Below, piece by piece: positions 18,614-27,945 of a stretch of DNA of 64,000 nt. Source of the DNA: Haliovirga abyssi (lineage in GTDB: Bacteria; Fusobacteriota; Fusobacteriia; Fusobacteriales; Haliovirgaceae). The DNA is taken from the NCBI RefSeq assembly GCF_030295325.1, contig NZ_AP027059.1:2228637-2292636 (forward strand). Direction: 5' to 3'. The first letter of the stretch is position 1. Each line of letters begins with the position of its first letter. The translations under genes were made by a program, and so were the position numbers. The notes beneath the pieces are model-generated. The model saw only the letters and a list, made by a program, of their open reading frames with translations. It ran no database searches and was not told where the DNA came from.

Positions 18614-20506
18614 TTATATATTTTTAAAAAATTCCTCTAGTTCTTCCCACTCTTCCATATTTTCTAATATATTTTCATCTAATTCTTCAATTTGAGTTTG
18701 TAATTCTATTAATTTATCATAACTATTTTCTCTACCTGCTTTTTCATATTCTTTCTCTAATTCATCTTTTTTTCCTTCTAATTCTTCTATTAATCTTTCA
18801 ACTTTTTTCAATCTATTTTCTTTAATTTTTATTTCACTTTTAATTTTTTTCTGTTCAGCATAGCTATTATCTTTCTTTTCAACTTTTTTCTTAATTTTTC
18901 CTCTATTTTTGTATGCTTCATAATTCCCACTAAATTTTTCTAATCCATTTTTATCTAACAAATATATAACTTCTATTAAGCTTTCTAAAAAATATCTATC
19001 ATGTGATACTACTATTAATGTCCCTTCATAATTTTTCAAACTTTCAATTAAAACCTCTTTAGAATATATATCTAAATGGTTTGTTGGTTCATCTAAAATA
19101 AGAAAATTTGGCTTTTCTCTCATTATTTTTATAAATGAAACCCTTGCTTTTTCTCCACCGCTCAAATCTTTTATTTTTTTATTTATATCTTCATCTTCAA
19201 ATAAAAATTGTGATGCTATCATTCTTGCTTTTTCTTCTGTAATTGTTAAATCACTCATAATTTCTTCTAATATTGTATCATTTAAATTTAAATTTTTGTG
19301 TTGTTGGTCATAAAACCCAATTTTAACATTAACTCCAATTTTAAATTCTCCATTTTCATCTTCTAATTCTGTTATCATTTTAAGCAACGTCGATTTTCCA
19401 ACACCATTTTTTCCTATTATTCCTATTTTTTCTCCTCTATATATTGTAAAATTTAAATTTTCAAACAGTTTTTTATTCCCATATTTTTTAGAAATATTAA
19501 AAGCTTCCAACACTTTCTCTCCAGAATTTCTTTCAATTTCAAATCTCAATTTCATTTTATCTATTTCTGTTATTGGTCTCTTAGCCCTTTTTAATCTATT
19601 TAATATTTTTTCTCTTCCTCTTGCTTGTTTTGCTTTTATTCCTGCTTTATATCTTATTATAAATTCCTCAGTTTTCTTTATCTTTTCTTGCTGTTTTTCA
19701 TATTCTCGTAGTTCCCCTTTTATCCTCATATCTTTTTGAATAATAAAATCTGTAAAATTTCCTTTGTATGTATGCAAAGTTTTATCTTCTATTTCAAATA
19801 TAGAAGTTGTTACGTTGTCTAAAAAATATCTATCATGCGAAATCAATAAAAATGCGTTTTTATACCCTTTTAAAAATTTTTCAAGCCATTCTATTGCATT
19901 TAAATCTAAATGGTTGGTAGGTTCATCTAATATTAATAGTTCTGGCTCTTTTAATAAAATTTTAGCTAATGCCACTCTACTTTTTTGACCTCCACTTAAT
20001 TTAGATATTTCTAGATTCCACAGCTCCTCTGGCATATCTATTCCATTTAAAATCTCTTTTATTCTATATTCTATACTATATCCTTCCGCCTGCTCATATT
20101 CAAAAGATAATTTTGCCAACATATCCATTTTTTCTTTCTGTTTTTCTCCAGTATATATAGCTATTTCACTATTTAAAGTCTCAATCTCTTTATATTTATC
20201 ATGAATATCCTCATATACATTCACAATCTCTTCAAAAACAGTATTTCTCTCATCCAAATCAAAATTTTGCGAAAGATATCCTATTTCTATATTACTTTTA
20301 TAAACCATATTTCCTTTAGATTTTGTTTCAGGCGAAATTTCATCTCCTTCTAATCCTAATATCATCTTTACAAGAGTTGTTTTTCCACATCCATTAACTC
20401 CCACAACTCCTATTCTATCTTTATTATCTATAGTAAAATTTATGTCTTCCAAAACATATTCCCCACTATATGCTTTATAAATATCTTTAAATTGTATTAA
20501 AGCCAT
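18614..20506 (-). CDS. ABC-F family ribosome-associated ATPase
   Basis: 630 residues with two ABC cassettes in one chain and no membrane segments. Cassette 1 has Walker A GVNGCGKTTLVKMIL, LSGGQKSRVALAKILL and ILDEPTNHLDLNAIEWLE. Cassette 2 has GKNGVGKSTLLKMI, LSGGEKARVSFIKIM and ILDEPTNHLDIYSKEVL. Between them lies the P-site tRNA interaction motif region (KAKQARGREKILNRLKRAKRP). The C-terminal ~90 residues are a charged coiled coil, as in the YdiF/Uup group. ABC-F proteins act on translating ribosomes. No antibiotic-resistance-specific feature is evident, so a housekeeping role is more likely. Confidence 0.94.
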   Translation of the reverse strand: MALIQFKDIYKAYSGEYVLEDINFTIDNKDRIGVVGVNGCGKTTLVKMILGLEGDEISPETKSKGNMVYKSNIEIGYLSQNFDLDERNTVFEEIVNVYEDIHDKYKEIETLNSEIAIYTGEKQKEKMDMLAKLSFEYEQAEGYSIEYRIKEILNGIDMPEELWNLEISKLSGGQKSRVALAKILLKEPELLILDEPTNHLDLNAIEWLEKFLKGYKNAFLLISHDRYFLDNVTTSIFEIEDKTLHTYKGNFTDFIIQKDMRIKGELREYEKQQEKIKKTEEFIIRYKAGIKAKQARGREKILNRLKRAKRPITEIDKMKLRFEIERNSGEKVLEAFNISKKYGNKKLFENLNFTIYRGEKIGIIGKNGVGKSTLLKMITELEDENGEFKIGVNVKIGFYDQQHKNLNLNDTILEEIMSDLTITEEKARMIASQFLFEDEDINKKIKDLSGGEKARVSFIKIMREKPNFLILDEPTNHLDIYSKEVLIESLKNYEGTLIVVSHDRYFLESLIEVIYLLDKNGLEKFSGNYEAYKNRGKIKKKVEKKDNSYAEQKKIKSEIKIKENRLKKVERLIEELEGKKDELEKEYEKAGRENSYDKLIELQTQIEELDENILENMEEWEELEEFFKNI

Positions 20507-20576
20507 ATAATCTCTCCTTACTCTTCCAATCTTTTTATTTTTTCTTTTGCTTTCCCATCGTCAATTATTTTCCCAA

Positions 20577-21050
20577 CTATCTTTCCAGCAATACTACTGA
20601 ATAACTTTTTACCCCTTCTCCATTTCCAGTAAATCCTAATTTTTCTTCTGTTGTGGCTTTTATTCCTATTTTATCTATATCTGTTTTTAATATTTCTGCT
20701 ATATTTTTTCTCATATCTTCAATATAATCTTTTATTTTAGGCTTTTGCAACACTATTATTGAATCTATATTAGCTATTTTATAACCTTTATCTAATATTA
20801 AATCATATACTTTTTCTAATAATTTCAAACTAGATATTCCTTTATATTTTTCATCTGTATCAGGAAAATATTTTCCAATATCTCCTAAAGCCAACGCTCC
20901 TAAAAGTCCATCCATTATTGCATGAATTAATACATCTGCATCAGAATGTCCAAGTAATCCTTTTGGATAATCTATTTTTACCCCGCCTAATATAAAATCT
21001 CTATCTTCTACTAATCTATGAACATCATATCCATTTCCAATTCTATACAT
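20577..21050 (-). CDS. ispF: 2-C-methyl-D-erythritol 2,4-cyclodiphosphate synthase
   Basis: A 157-residue enzyme of the MEP isoprenoid pathway that closes CDP-methylerythritol 2-phosphate to the cyclic diphosphate with loss of CMP. The zinc ligands are in GYDVHRL (residues 7-13) and [32 protein letters not shown] and [16 protein letters not shown] complete the active site. It is a full-length single-domain IspF, not an IspDF fusion. It precedes the ABC-F gene with a 70-base gap that holds a short out-of-frame open stretch (see findings). Confidence 0.96.
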   Translation of the reverse strand: MYRIGNGYDVHRLVEDRDFILGGVKIDYPKGLLGHSDADVLIHAIMDGLLGALALGDIGKYFPDTDEKYKGISSLKLLEKVYDLILDKGYKIANIDSIIVLQKPKIKDYIEDMRKNIAEILKTDIDKIGIKATTEEKLGFTGNGEGVKSYSVVLLER

Positions 21051-21079
21051 ATTTTTTATTTCTCCTTTGATTTTTTTGT

Positions 21080-23584
21080 CTAAAACATAAATTTAAAATA
21101 AAAATATGGCGTTTTATTATCAAAATTCACATTATCCAAATCATTAATATAATAATAAACTCCACCACCAATCCTACTTTCCGCATAGTATGTCATATAA
21201 AAATCTATACCAGTTTCACATTTTAATATATCTGATTGAGTTCCCCATAAATATTCTTTCAAATACATATTTTCTACTCTTAAATATATCTTATCTAAAG
21301 ATATCCCACCAGTTAAATCACCTTTTTCAATTAATATATCTTTTTGAAAATTCAAATTAAATTTAAGCAATTTATTACTATTTATTTTCACTTCTGGCTG
21401 AACACTGTCTTCTTCGTTAATTCTATAAATATTATTATTAAATATTGGTTCATCAATCTCTTGAATAAATTTACTCCAATAATATGACAACTCCAAATGT
21501 TCATCTTTGTATGTCAAATTATTTAATGGTATTCCCTCTGAAATTGTTTGATTTAGATTAAATCTCCCAAATCCCAAACCATATGCCATATCTTCACTTG
21601 AATATCTAAAATTCAGATAACTATCTTGTTTTAATCTTCTCAAATATAATGGTAAACTTATTCTCACACCATAATAATTAAAATCTCCTACTTGTAAATC
21701 CAATCCAAAAACTGGAAAACCTGCTAATTTATAATTATAGTTTAATGCTACTCCTGTTTTTACTTCCTCATTCTCATTTTTAAAATAATAAGCAGATATA
21801 TTATAATATTCTCTATCTAATTTATCTACGAAGCTTAAATTTATCATACCAGGTAAAATTATTCCATTTGCCAAACTTAAACCATTCTTAAAATTTTTAT
21901 CTTTTAGTTCCAATTTTTCTTTTAACTTTAGCTTTCCTTTTAATTTAATATCTTCTTTTTTCACTAAATTAGCTACAGTTTTTAATTCTTTTTCTGATAA
22001 ATTTTTATTAACAAAATCTTTTTTATTTAATTTATAAATATAATAACCTTTTGAATAAAAATTAAGATAATATAAATTTTCATTATAAATAACAGGTTCA
22101 AATGCTCCATAATTCACATTAGTTATCTGTTTTTCATCTCCTGTTTTTATATCCAAACTTACTATTTCATAAATTCCATTAATATCTTTTGCGAAATATA
22201 GTTTTTTATTTTTATTATCATAAAAAGGAGCAATTCCCTCTGTAATTTTTTCTAATTTCATATTTTTCATATCTAAACTATAAATAAAATTTCCTTTTTC
22301 TCCTTTTTTGGAAGCATCAAAATATATTTTTCCATTAGAATAAAATAGTTTTCCAAATTGAAATCTTTTATTCTCTGATATTAATTTTTCTCCACCTAAA
22401 ACTTTTAAACTTTCATAACCTTTTTCCCTTTGTACATAAACTAAATCATTTGGCAATTTCAAAAAATTTATTCCTCTATCCAAAAGAAGGTATCTATGTT
22501 TCCAACCTTTCTCTTCATATGAAACATTTTCTATCTTATCTTCCAATACATTTGTTTTTAATTTAGAATAATATATCTCTCCATCCTTAACACCAAAACT
22601 TCCACTAATTCCATCTTTTATCTCTTGTTTTAATTTTTTCGTTTTTACATTAAGTGAAAATACTCCACCAACATATTTTTCATTTAATATTGTATCTTTA
22701 TAATATCCTTGGAAATAAAGTTTCCCATTATCAACTTTTAAATTTGATTTATTATCTGCAATTTTTAAAATTTTATTACCTTCCACTAAATCTTTTTTCA
22801 AACTATATTTTTTCTTTAAATATAATTTCCACTCTTTATTTAATTCCTTTCCAGAGACTCCTGCAATTTTAGCAAACAGTAAATACGCTGGTTTTAATTG
22901 GTGATGTGTAAAATAATCAACTGCTGCTGTTAATTTTTTCTCTCCATACGTTTCTGCAAAAAAACTTATAAAACTATATCCATAAACATATGAATTTTCT
23001 CCCTTATAATTATAATTTCCTGCAAGAGATAATCCTTTAAATTTTTCATCGTTATATTTAGATTTTATAACCATATTAAATCTATCAGAAATACCTCTTC
23101 CTCCATCTGTAAATTTTGTTTCTGAATAAACAGCTAACCCCTCTTGCATCCACGTTGGAATAAGTAAATTTTGCAATACATTTCCAAAGCCCCAAACATA
23201 CTTAAATAATCCATTTACTTTATTATTTAATATCAAATGAGTTAATTCATGTGTAAATACATATTCCAACCAATTTGAATAATTTTTTTCAATCTCATTG
23301 CTTCTTGGAACATTCAAATATAGGACTATACTACTAAGCCCAGTAAAACTATTTTCATAATCTACATTGTCCAATATTCTTATAATATATTTTTTTGTTG
23401 GTTCAAATCCATAAAATTTAAACTCTTTATCTGCAATATTATCAGATTTTTTTATTAAATCTATAACTTGCTCTTTTATATTCTCTTGATAAATAAAATC
23501 GAAATATTTTGTTTTAAATTCTTTGTATTCTGCAAAACTAGCAGTTGATAATAAAAGCAGCAGTAGTAATATAGTTTTTTTCAT
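21080..23584 (-). CDS. Exported zinc peptidase-like protein with beta-propeller and barrel-like C-terminus
   Basis: 834 residues with a cleavable signal (SFAEY around residue 19). Residues ~20-250 form a peptidase-MA-like gluzincin domain: [12 protein letters not shown] supplies HExxH and [15 protein letters not shown] the third ligand Glu. Residues ~270-520 are repeated four-stranded blades of the TolB/WD40-like type (for example '[12 protein letters not shown]', '[14 protein letters not shown]'). The last ~270 residues show amphipathic strands ([20 protein letters not shown], and a final YFYFKFMF ending in Phe), probably an outer-membrane barrel. Translationally coupled to the upstream gene (TAATG). 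Presumably a surface protease or surface polymer-binding protein; substrate unknown. Confidence 0.78.
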   Translation of the reverse strand: MKKTILLLLLLLSTASFAEYKEFKTKYFDFIYQENIKEQVIDLIKKSDNIADKEFKFYGFEPTKKYIIRILDNVDYENSFTGLSSIVLYLNVPRSNEIEKNYSNWLEYVFTHELTHLILNNKVNGLFKYVWGFGNVLQNLLIPTWMQEGLAVYSETKFTDGGRGISDRFNMVIKSKYNDEKFKGLSLAGNYNYKGENSYVYGYSFISFFAETYGEKKLTAAVDYFTHHQLKPAYLLFAKIAGVSGKELNKEWKLYLKKKYSLKKDLVEGNKILKIADNKSNLKVDNGKLYFQGYYKDTILNEKYVGGVFSLNVKTKKLKQEIKDGISGSFGVKDGEIYYSKLKTNVLEDKIENVSYEEKGWKHRYLLLDRGINFLKLPNDLVYVQREKGYESLKVLGGEKLISENKRFQFGKLFYSNGKIYFDASKKGEKGNFIYSLDMKNMKLEKITEGIAPFYDNKNKKLYFAKDINGIYEIVSLDIKTGDEKQITNVNYGAFEPVIYNENLYYLNFYSKGYYIYKLNKKDFVNKNLSEKELKTVANLVKKEDIKLKGKLKLKEKLELKDKNFKNGLSLANGIILPGMINLSFVDKLDREYYNISAYYFKNENEEVKTGVALNYNYKLAGFPVFGLDLQVGDFNYYGVRISLPLYLRRLKQDSYLNFRYSSEDMAYGLGFGRFNLNQTISEGIPLNNLTYKDEHLELSYYWSKFIQEIDEPIFNNNIYRINEEDSVQPEVKINSNKLLKFNLNFQKDILIEKGDLTGGISLDKIYLRVENMYLKEYLWGTQSDILKCETGIDFYMTYYAESRIGGGVYYYINDLDNVNFDNKTPYFYFKFMF

Positions 23585-24204
23585 TATAATCTTCTGCCTC
23601 CAAATATATTTTTTATTTTATCCATAAATTTAGGCTTTTCTTCTCTGTTTTTTACTAATTCTACATCAGTTATATATTTTCCTATAGATAATTCAACTAC
23701 TTCATCCTCATCTATCTCTATACATAAAAAGTTTTCTCCACTATTATCTTCTAAATCAGAAATTAAAACAGGATATTTTACTGGATTTTTAGTACGTCCC
23801 TTTACAAAGCTTTCTACAGAAGCTTCATATAGTTTATCTCCTTCATAAGATATCTTATATTCTATTCCATTATACTCTATTTTATTACTATGTCCATTTG
23901 AGCCTATTTTACTAAGCTTTTCATCACTTCTAACCTCTTTTTTAGGCACAATTTCCCATACAGCATATTCCCACATATCTTCTTCATTCTTATCTACACC
24001 AATATATATCTTTTCTCCAGTTTCAGATTCTCCTGTAAAATCAAACCAATAATCATCTTCATCTTCCGGCTCCATATACTTATAAATAGCCACTATACTA
24101 TACCACACATCATCTGCAACTATAAAATCATTTAATCTAACTTGCTCTGGTACTATTGAAACTTTTTGTATTCTCCCTGTTGAAGTCTCTGTATAATTTT
24201 CCAT
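23584..24204 (-). CDS. Hypothetical acidic protein, possibly DUF4178-like
   Basis: A 206-residue, very acidic soluble protein without signal peptide. Residues ~20-95 (DFIVADDVWYSIVAIYKYME, then DDYWFDFTGESETGEKIYIG and WEYAVWEIV) resemble the beta-barrel of DUF4178 proteins. A second related unit seems to follow (residues ~105-175, YNGIEYKISYEGDKLYEASV). The tail KPKFMDKIKNIFGGRRL is basic and amphipathic and might touch the membrane. Its stop overlaps the start of the exported peptidase-like gene, so the two are made together. Function unknown. Confidence 0.6.
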   Translation of the reverse strand: MENYTETSTGRIQKVSIVPEQVRLNDFIVADDVWYSIVAIYKYMEPEDEDDYWFDFTGESETGEKIYIGVDKNEEDMWEYAVWEIVPKKEVRSDEKLSKIGSNGHSNKIEYNGIEYKISYEGDKLYEASVESFVKGRTKNPVKYPVLISDLEDNSGENFLCIEIDEDEVVELSIGKYITDVELVKNREEKPKFMDKIKNIFGGRRL

Positions 24205-24273
24205 AATTAATCAACTCCCCTTTTAATATTTCTAAATATTTTTTGATTTTAATTTCCAACTTTCCATTTTCAA

Positions 24274-25263
24274 TTATTTTTCAAAGCTATCATAAAATTC
24301 TACTATCTCTTCCCTTGTTACTGTTGAAGTTCCAATCCTTCCAACCACTACTCCTGCTGCTGTATTTGCTATTTTTGCAGCTTCATAAAATGAAGCACCT
24401 GCTGATGCTGACAATGTAAACACTGCTATTACAGTATCTCCTGCTCCAGTTACATCATATACTTCTTTTGCCATTGTTGGGATATCTTCTACTATATTAT
24501 CTTCAAAAATTGACATCCCTTTTTCGCTTCTTGTTATTAATAAATTTTTTAAATTTAATTCATCTTTTAATTTATATCCTAACATTTTAAAATCATCTTC
24601 TGTTCTTATTTTCATATTGTCCAAACAGTTTAATGCCTCTTTTGTATTTGGAGTCATTGAAGTAGCTCCAATATAATTAAGTTTATTTTTAGGTTTTGGA
24701 TCTACTATTACAATTTTATTATTTTTATTTGCGATTTCTATTATTGTTTTTACAACTTTTGGAGTTAATACCCCTTTATCATAATCAGATAATATTATTG
24801 CATCTATATTACTAATCTTACTTTTAAAACTATTTAAAAGTTCATCTTCTAAATAAAATATAATCTCATTTTTATCTTCCCAATCCAATCTTAATAGTTG
24901 TTGATTATGAGCTATTATTCTTTTTTTTACTATTGTTGGTCTATCTTTATCTCTGAATATTCCACTTGTATCTACGCCTCTTTTTTCCAACTCCATTTCC
25001 ATTTTTTCACCATTTTTATCTTCACCAATTACACCAAATGCCACAACTTTTGCTCCCAAGCTACATAAATTATTTACAACATTTGCTGCTCCTCCAAGTA
25101 CAAACGTTTCATTTGTAACATTTACAACTGGAACAGGAGCTTCTGGAGATATTCTATCTACATTTCCAAATATATATTCGTCCAACATAAAATCTCCAAC
25201 TACTGCAATCTTTTTATTTTCAAAATTTTCCAATGTTTTTAATAATTTTTTCTTATCTACCAT
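24274..25263 (-). CDS. rfaE1: D-glycero-beta-D-manno-heptose-7-phosphate kinase
   Basis: A 329-residue PfkB-family kinase that makes heptose-1,7-bisphosphate for ADP-heptose, the precursor of LPS inner core. VVGDFMLDEYIFGNVDRISPEAPVPVV at the N-terminus and the catalytic DVTGAGDTVIAVFTLSAS near residue 270 are diagnostic. It corresponds to the kinase half of HldE only; the adenylyltransferase half is absent and must be encoded elsewhere. Its presence is good evidence that the host has LPS. The gene is followed by a 70-base gap and then the acidic hypothetical gene. Confidence 0.94.
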   Translation of the reverse strand: MVDKKKLLKTLENFENKKIAVVGDFMLDEYIFGNVDRISPEAPVPVVNVTNETFVLGGAANVVNNLCSLGAKVVAFGVIGEDKNGEKMEMELEKRGVDTSGIFRDKDRPTIVKKRIIAHNQQLLRLDWEDKNEIIFYLEDELLNSFKSKISNIDAIILSDYDKGVLTPKVVKTIIEIANKNNKIVIVDPKPKNKLNYIGATSMTPNTKEALNCLDNMKIRTEDDFKMLGYKLKDELNLKNLLITRSEKGMSIFEDNIVEDIPTMAKEVYDVTGAGDTVIAVFTLSASAGASFYEAAKIANTAAGVVVGRIGTSTVTREEIVEFYDSFEK

Positions 25264-25350
25264 AATTACCTCCCTAAATTTAAATAATTTTATGAATAAA
25301 TATAAAAATATCTTTTATTGTACTGGTTATTATATCACATTATAAACAAA

Positions 25351-25649
25351 AAAATAAGCTACGTTTCATATGGGATAGTGTCAATTTTTTGTAGGAAAAA
25401 TAATTTCAGCACAAAGAAAGAAGAACTCAAAGTTACACAAAGAAAAAATTTTTTAAAACCATGTAACAAACATAGATTAAAACTGATAAAAATTGGTGAA
25501 TAACTATCTGCGTTTATCTGGAGATAAAATCCTGCAATTATTTTACACTATCTCCTCTGGTAAAGTATAAATATTTTTCTAAATTTTTTGTTTCTGAAAA
25601 ATTTTGCCTTGAAAAATCGCATATTTAGAAAAACAGCGTAGATTATTTT
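25351..25649. repeat. Dispersed repeat family A, copy 2, interrupted by a family B element
   Basis: The left end is AAAATAAGCTACG (25351) and the right end GCGTAGATTATTTT (25636-25649), an inverted pair as in copy 1. The interior (AAATATTTTTCTAAATTTTT, CTGAAAAATTTTGCCTTGAA) is the same. The continuity of A is broken at 25374-25552 by a complete B element. Part of a 569-base gene-free gap (25264-25832). Confidence 0.75.
25374..25552. mobile_element. Dispersed repeat family B, copy 2, inserted into family A
   Basis: 179 bp. The ends are GATAGTGT and ACACTATC, a perfect 8-bp inversion. The interior is nearly identical to copy 1 (AAAATAATTTCAGCACAAAG, AGTTACACAAAGAAAAA, CTGCGTTTATCTG). TATGG (25369-25373) on the left and TCTGG (25556-25560) on the right are the A-family sequence at the junction and may be the worn target duplication. 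Any open frame here is repeat, not a gene. Confidence 0.78.
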
Positions 25650-25726
25650 CTAAATAAATTTATACTTTACTAATGAATTAAAAAAAGATAATTGAAAATA
25701 TATAATTGATAATTATTTTTTTCTTC

Positions 25727-25765
25727 GTGCACTTTGTATCTTTGTGCTAAAATTATTTTCCCTAT
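25727..25765. repeat. Family B fragment, inverted
   Basis: TTCTTCGTGCACTTTGTATC and CTAAAATTATTTTCCCTA, read in reverse, match the left third of family B (AAAATAATTTCAGCACAAAG...). No inverted end is left. Confidence 0.6.
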
Positions 25766-25783
25766 AAAAACCAATCTCATTCT

Positions 25784-25823
25784 AAAAAGAGAGGATATCT
25801 ATAAAATATAGAATTCCTCTCTC
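25784..25823 (-). terminator. Intrinsic terminator of ribD-ribE
   Basis: Stem GAGAGGAATTCTATA with TATAGATATCCTCTC, then TTTTT on the minus strand, ten bases after the ribE stop. Confidence 0.85.
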
Positions 25824-25832
25824 AATCTATTT

Positions 25833-26492
25833 CTATGCAAATCCATTTTCCATTAGAAATTTTATCCCTATTTTACTTTTATCTACTACCTCTTTTTCTC
25901 CAATATATCCATTTAATAATTTTTCCACATATTTACCAATTAAATCTGTTTCTATATTCACTTCATCTCCACCTTTTTTACTACCCAATATTATATTTCC
26001 TTGAGTGTGAGGTATTAATGACACTACAAAACTATTTTCATCACATTCTACAACAGTAAGACTTGCTCCATCAATAGATACTCTTCCTTTTTCTACAATA
26101 TATTTCATATATTTACTGCTCATTTTTATTTTATATAAAATCGCTATATCATTTTTTTCTACACTTATAATTTCTCCCACACAATCTACATCTCCTGTTA
26201 CAAGATGTCCACCAAGTGGTGTACTAAGAGTTATCGATTTTTCTAAATTTACACTATCTCCTCTTTTTAGAGATTTCAAATTAGTTCTATTTACTGTTTC
26301 AGGCATTGCATCTGCTACAAAATACCCATTTCCTACTTCAACTGCAGTTAAACAAACTCCATTTGTTGCAATACTATCTCCAATTTTAGCATTTGATGTC
26401 ACTTTTTTACATGCTATTTTTATTTTTAATGATTCTCTTCCTTTTTTTATATCCATTACTTTTCCTATTTCTTCTACTAATCCTGTAAACAT
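25833..26492 (-). CDS. ribE: Riboflavin synthase, alpha chain
   Basis: A 219-residue enzyme that dismutates two 6,7-dimethyl-8-ribityllumazine molecules to riboflavin. The two homologous lumazine-binding barrels are clear: MFTGLVEEIGKV with SIATNGVCLTAVEV, then GHLVTGDVDCVGEI with RVSIDGASLTVVEC. The C-terminal trimerising helix is present. It follows ribD directly (ribD stop at 26493, ribE start at 26492). ribBA and ribH are not in the window. No FMN riboswitch is visible upstream of the pair. Confidence 0.95.
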   Translation of the reverse strand: MFTGLVEEIGKVMDIKKGRESLKIKIACKKVTSNAKIGDSIATNGVCLTAVEVGNGYFVADAMPETVNRTNLKSLKRGDSVNLEKSITLSTPLGGHLVTGDVDCVGEIISVEKNDIAILYKIKMSSKYMKYIVEKGRVSIDGASLTVVECDENSFVVSLIPHTQGNIILGSKKGGDEVNIETDLIGKYVEKLLNGYIGEKEVVDKSKIGIKFLMENGFA

Positions 26493-27569
26493 CTACTCTA
26501 CTCCTTCGAACCATACTCCAATATTGTCATCATAGGTTCTAAATTTTATATCTTTCAATTTTAATGAATCACTCATATTCGTTATATCAAATCCATTTAC
26601 AAAACTTAATGCTTTTTCATCTCCAACAATTTTAGGTGCTATAAATATAACCCCTTTATCCATTGCTTTTTCTTTAAAACAAGCTGATATAACTTTACTT
26701 CCACCTTCTACTAATACAGAATCTATCCCTATTTTTGCTAATTCTATTAATATATCTTTTATTATAAATTTTTCCCCTTCTATCTCAACAATTCTCACTA
26801 AATCATAATAATCTTCTATTTTTTCATTGTCTTTTGAAGTTATAATTATTGTTTTATTATCTTTATTATTTTTTATAATATTGCTATCTAAAGGAGTCCT
26901 TAAATTTGGATCTATTATTACTCTATAGGGATTTCTCCCATTTTCTATTCTTGAAGTTAATCTAGGATTATCTTGTATAACTGTATTAACTCCAACCATT
27001 ACAGCCATATATCTATTTCTCAATTTATGTACTTCATTCCTTGCTATTTCATTTGTTATCCATTTAGAATCAAATGTTTTTGTAGCAATTTTTCCATCAA
27101 GAGTAATTGCTGATTTCAAAAATAAAAATGCTTCTCTTTTTGTTATATATTTCATAAATACTTCATTTACTTTTAAGCTTTCTTTTTCTAACACCCCTAC
27201 TTTTACTTCAATTCCTGCTTGTTCCATCTTAGATATTCCTCTTCCTGCAACAAGTGGATTTGGATCACTTACAGCTATAACACATCTTTTTATCCCTGCT
27301 TTTACTATCCTATCTGCACAAGGTGGTGTTTTCCCATAATGAGAACATGGCTCTAAAGTTACATATATTGTAGCATCTTTTGCATTTTCTCCAGCTTCTT
27401 CTAATGCATAAACTTCTGCATGAGGCCCTCCAAAATATTGATGATATCCTCTTCCTATAATTTCTCCGTTTTTTACTACTACTGCACCTACAAGCGGATT
27501 GGGATTTACTCCTCCTTCACCTTTTTTTGCTAATTCTATTGCTATACTCATATATTTTTCATCATTCAT
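26493..27569 (-). CDS. ribD: Bifunctional riboflavin biosynthesis deaminase/reductase
   Basis: About 358 residues, converting the first pyrimidine intermediates of riboflavin synthesis. The N-terminal deaminase has the zinc motif HAEVYALEEAG and PCSHYGKTPPCADRI. The C-terminal NADPH reductase starts with LFLKSAITLDGKIATKTFDS and includes RNRYMAVMVGVNTVIQDNP and VLVEGGSKVISAC. I start at the ATG at 27569: an in-frame GTG at 27578 is part of the AAGGTG ribosome-binding site. No FMN-sensing leader is seen, so regulation differs from many Firmicute rib operons or is lost. Confidence 0.95.
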   Translation of the reverse strand: MNDEKYMSIAIELAKKGEGGVNPNPLVGAVVVKNGEIIGRGYHQYFGGPHAEVYALEEAGENAKDATIYVTLEPCSHYGKTPPCADRIVKAGIKRCVIAVSDPNPLVAGRGISKMEQAGIEVKVGVLEKESLKVNEVFMKYITKREAFLFLKSAITLDGKIATKTFDSKWITNEIARNEVHKLRNRYMAVMVGVNTVIQDNPRLTSRIENGRNPYRVIIDPNLRTPLDSNIIKNNKDNKTIIITSKDNEKIEDYYDLVRIVEIEGEKFIIKDILIELAKIGIDSVLVEGGSKVISACFKEKAMDKGVIFIAPKIVGDEKALSFVNGFDITNMSDSLKLKDIKFRTYDDNIGVWFEGVE

Positions 27570-27615
27570 AAAAATCACCTTTTTTTAATTTTATTTTAGA
27601 GTTACAAAATAGTAT

Positions 27616-27662
27616 TTAAGAACAGCTTAAAAATAAATTTCTTATATTTTAAACATTCCTTA
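27616..27662. repeat. Family C repeat, short deleted form
   Basis: TTAAGAACAGCTTAAAAATAA on the left and TTTTAAACATTCCTTAA on the right are the two ends of family C joined with the centre missing. Lies in the 376-base gap upstream of ribD. Confidence 0.55.
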
Positions 27663-27770
27663 ATTTTATTAATATACTATACTTTACAAATCTAATCATC
27701 TTATTATACCACCTTTTATTATATAAGACAAATTTTTTAAAAAATATAGCATCAAACAATTATAGGATTT

Positions 27771-27905
27771 TAGCCGTAGATAAACGCGGATAATTAACTA
27801 CTAATTTTTATTTGCAAATATTTATCCCCCTTTATCACTTGCTTCTAAATCTTTTCTTTGTGTAACTTTGTGTCCTTTGCGTCTTTGTACTGAAATTGTT
27901 TTTAA
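27771..27905. repeat. Family B repeat, inverted, diverged, without ends
   Basis: Read in reverse it has CAATTTCAGTACAAAGACGC, AGTTACACAAAGAAAAG, TAATTATCCGCGTTTATC and TACGGCTAAAATCC, matching the body of B copy 1. The terminal GATAGTGT inversions are not present. It fills the gap between ribD and the hemerythrin gene. Confidence 0.65.
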
Positions 27906-27945
27906 TATATTTTTAATATATTCACTCCTTAATCAATACCCTTTT

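Noticed and set aside
25318-25503. Plus-strand open frame of 61 codons
   Set aside because: Lies wholly in family A/B repeat sequence, with no ribosome site and no conservation between copies.
27579-27760. FMN riboswitch upstream of ribD
   Set aside because: Looked for the conserved AGGG...CCCGAC...GGCGG core; none found, only repeat C and B sequence.
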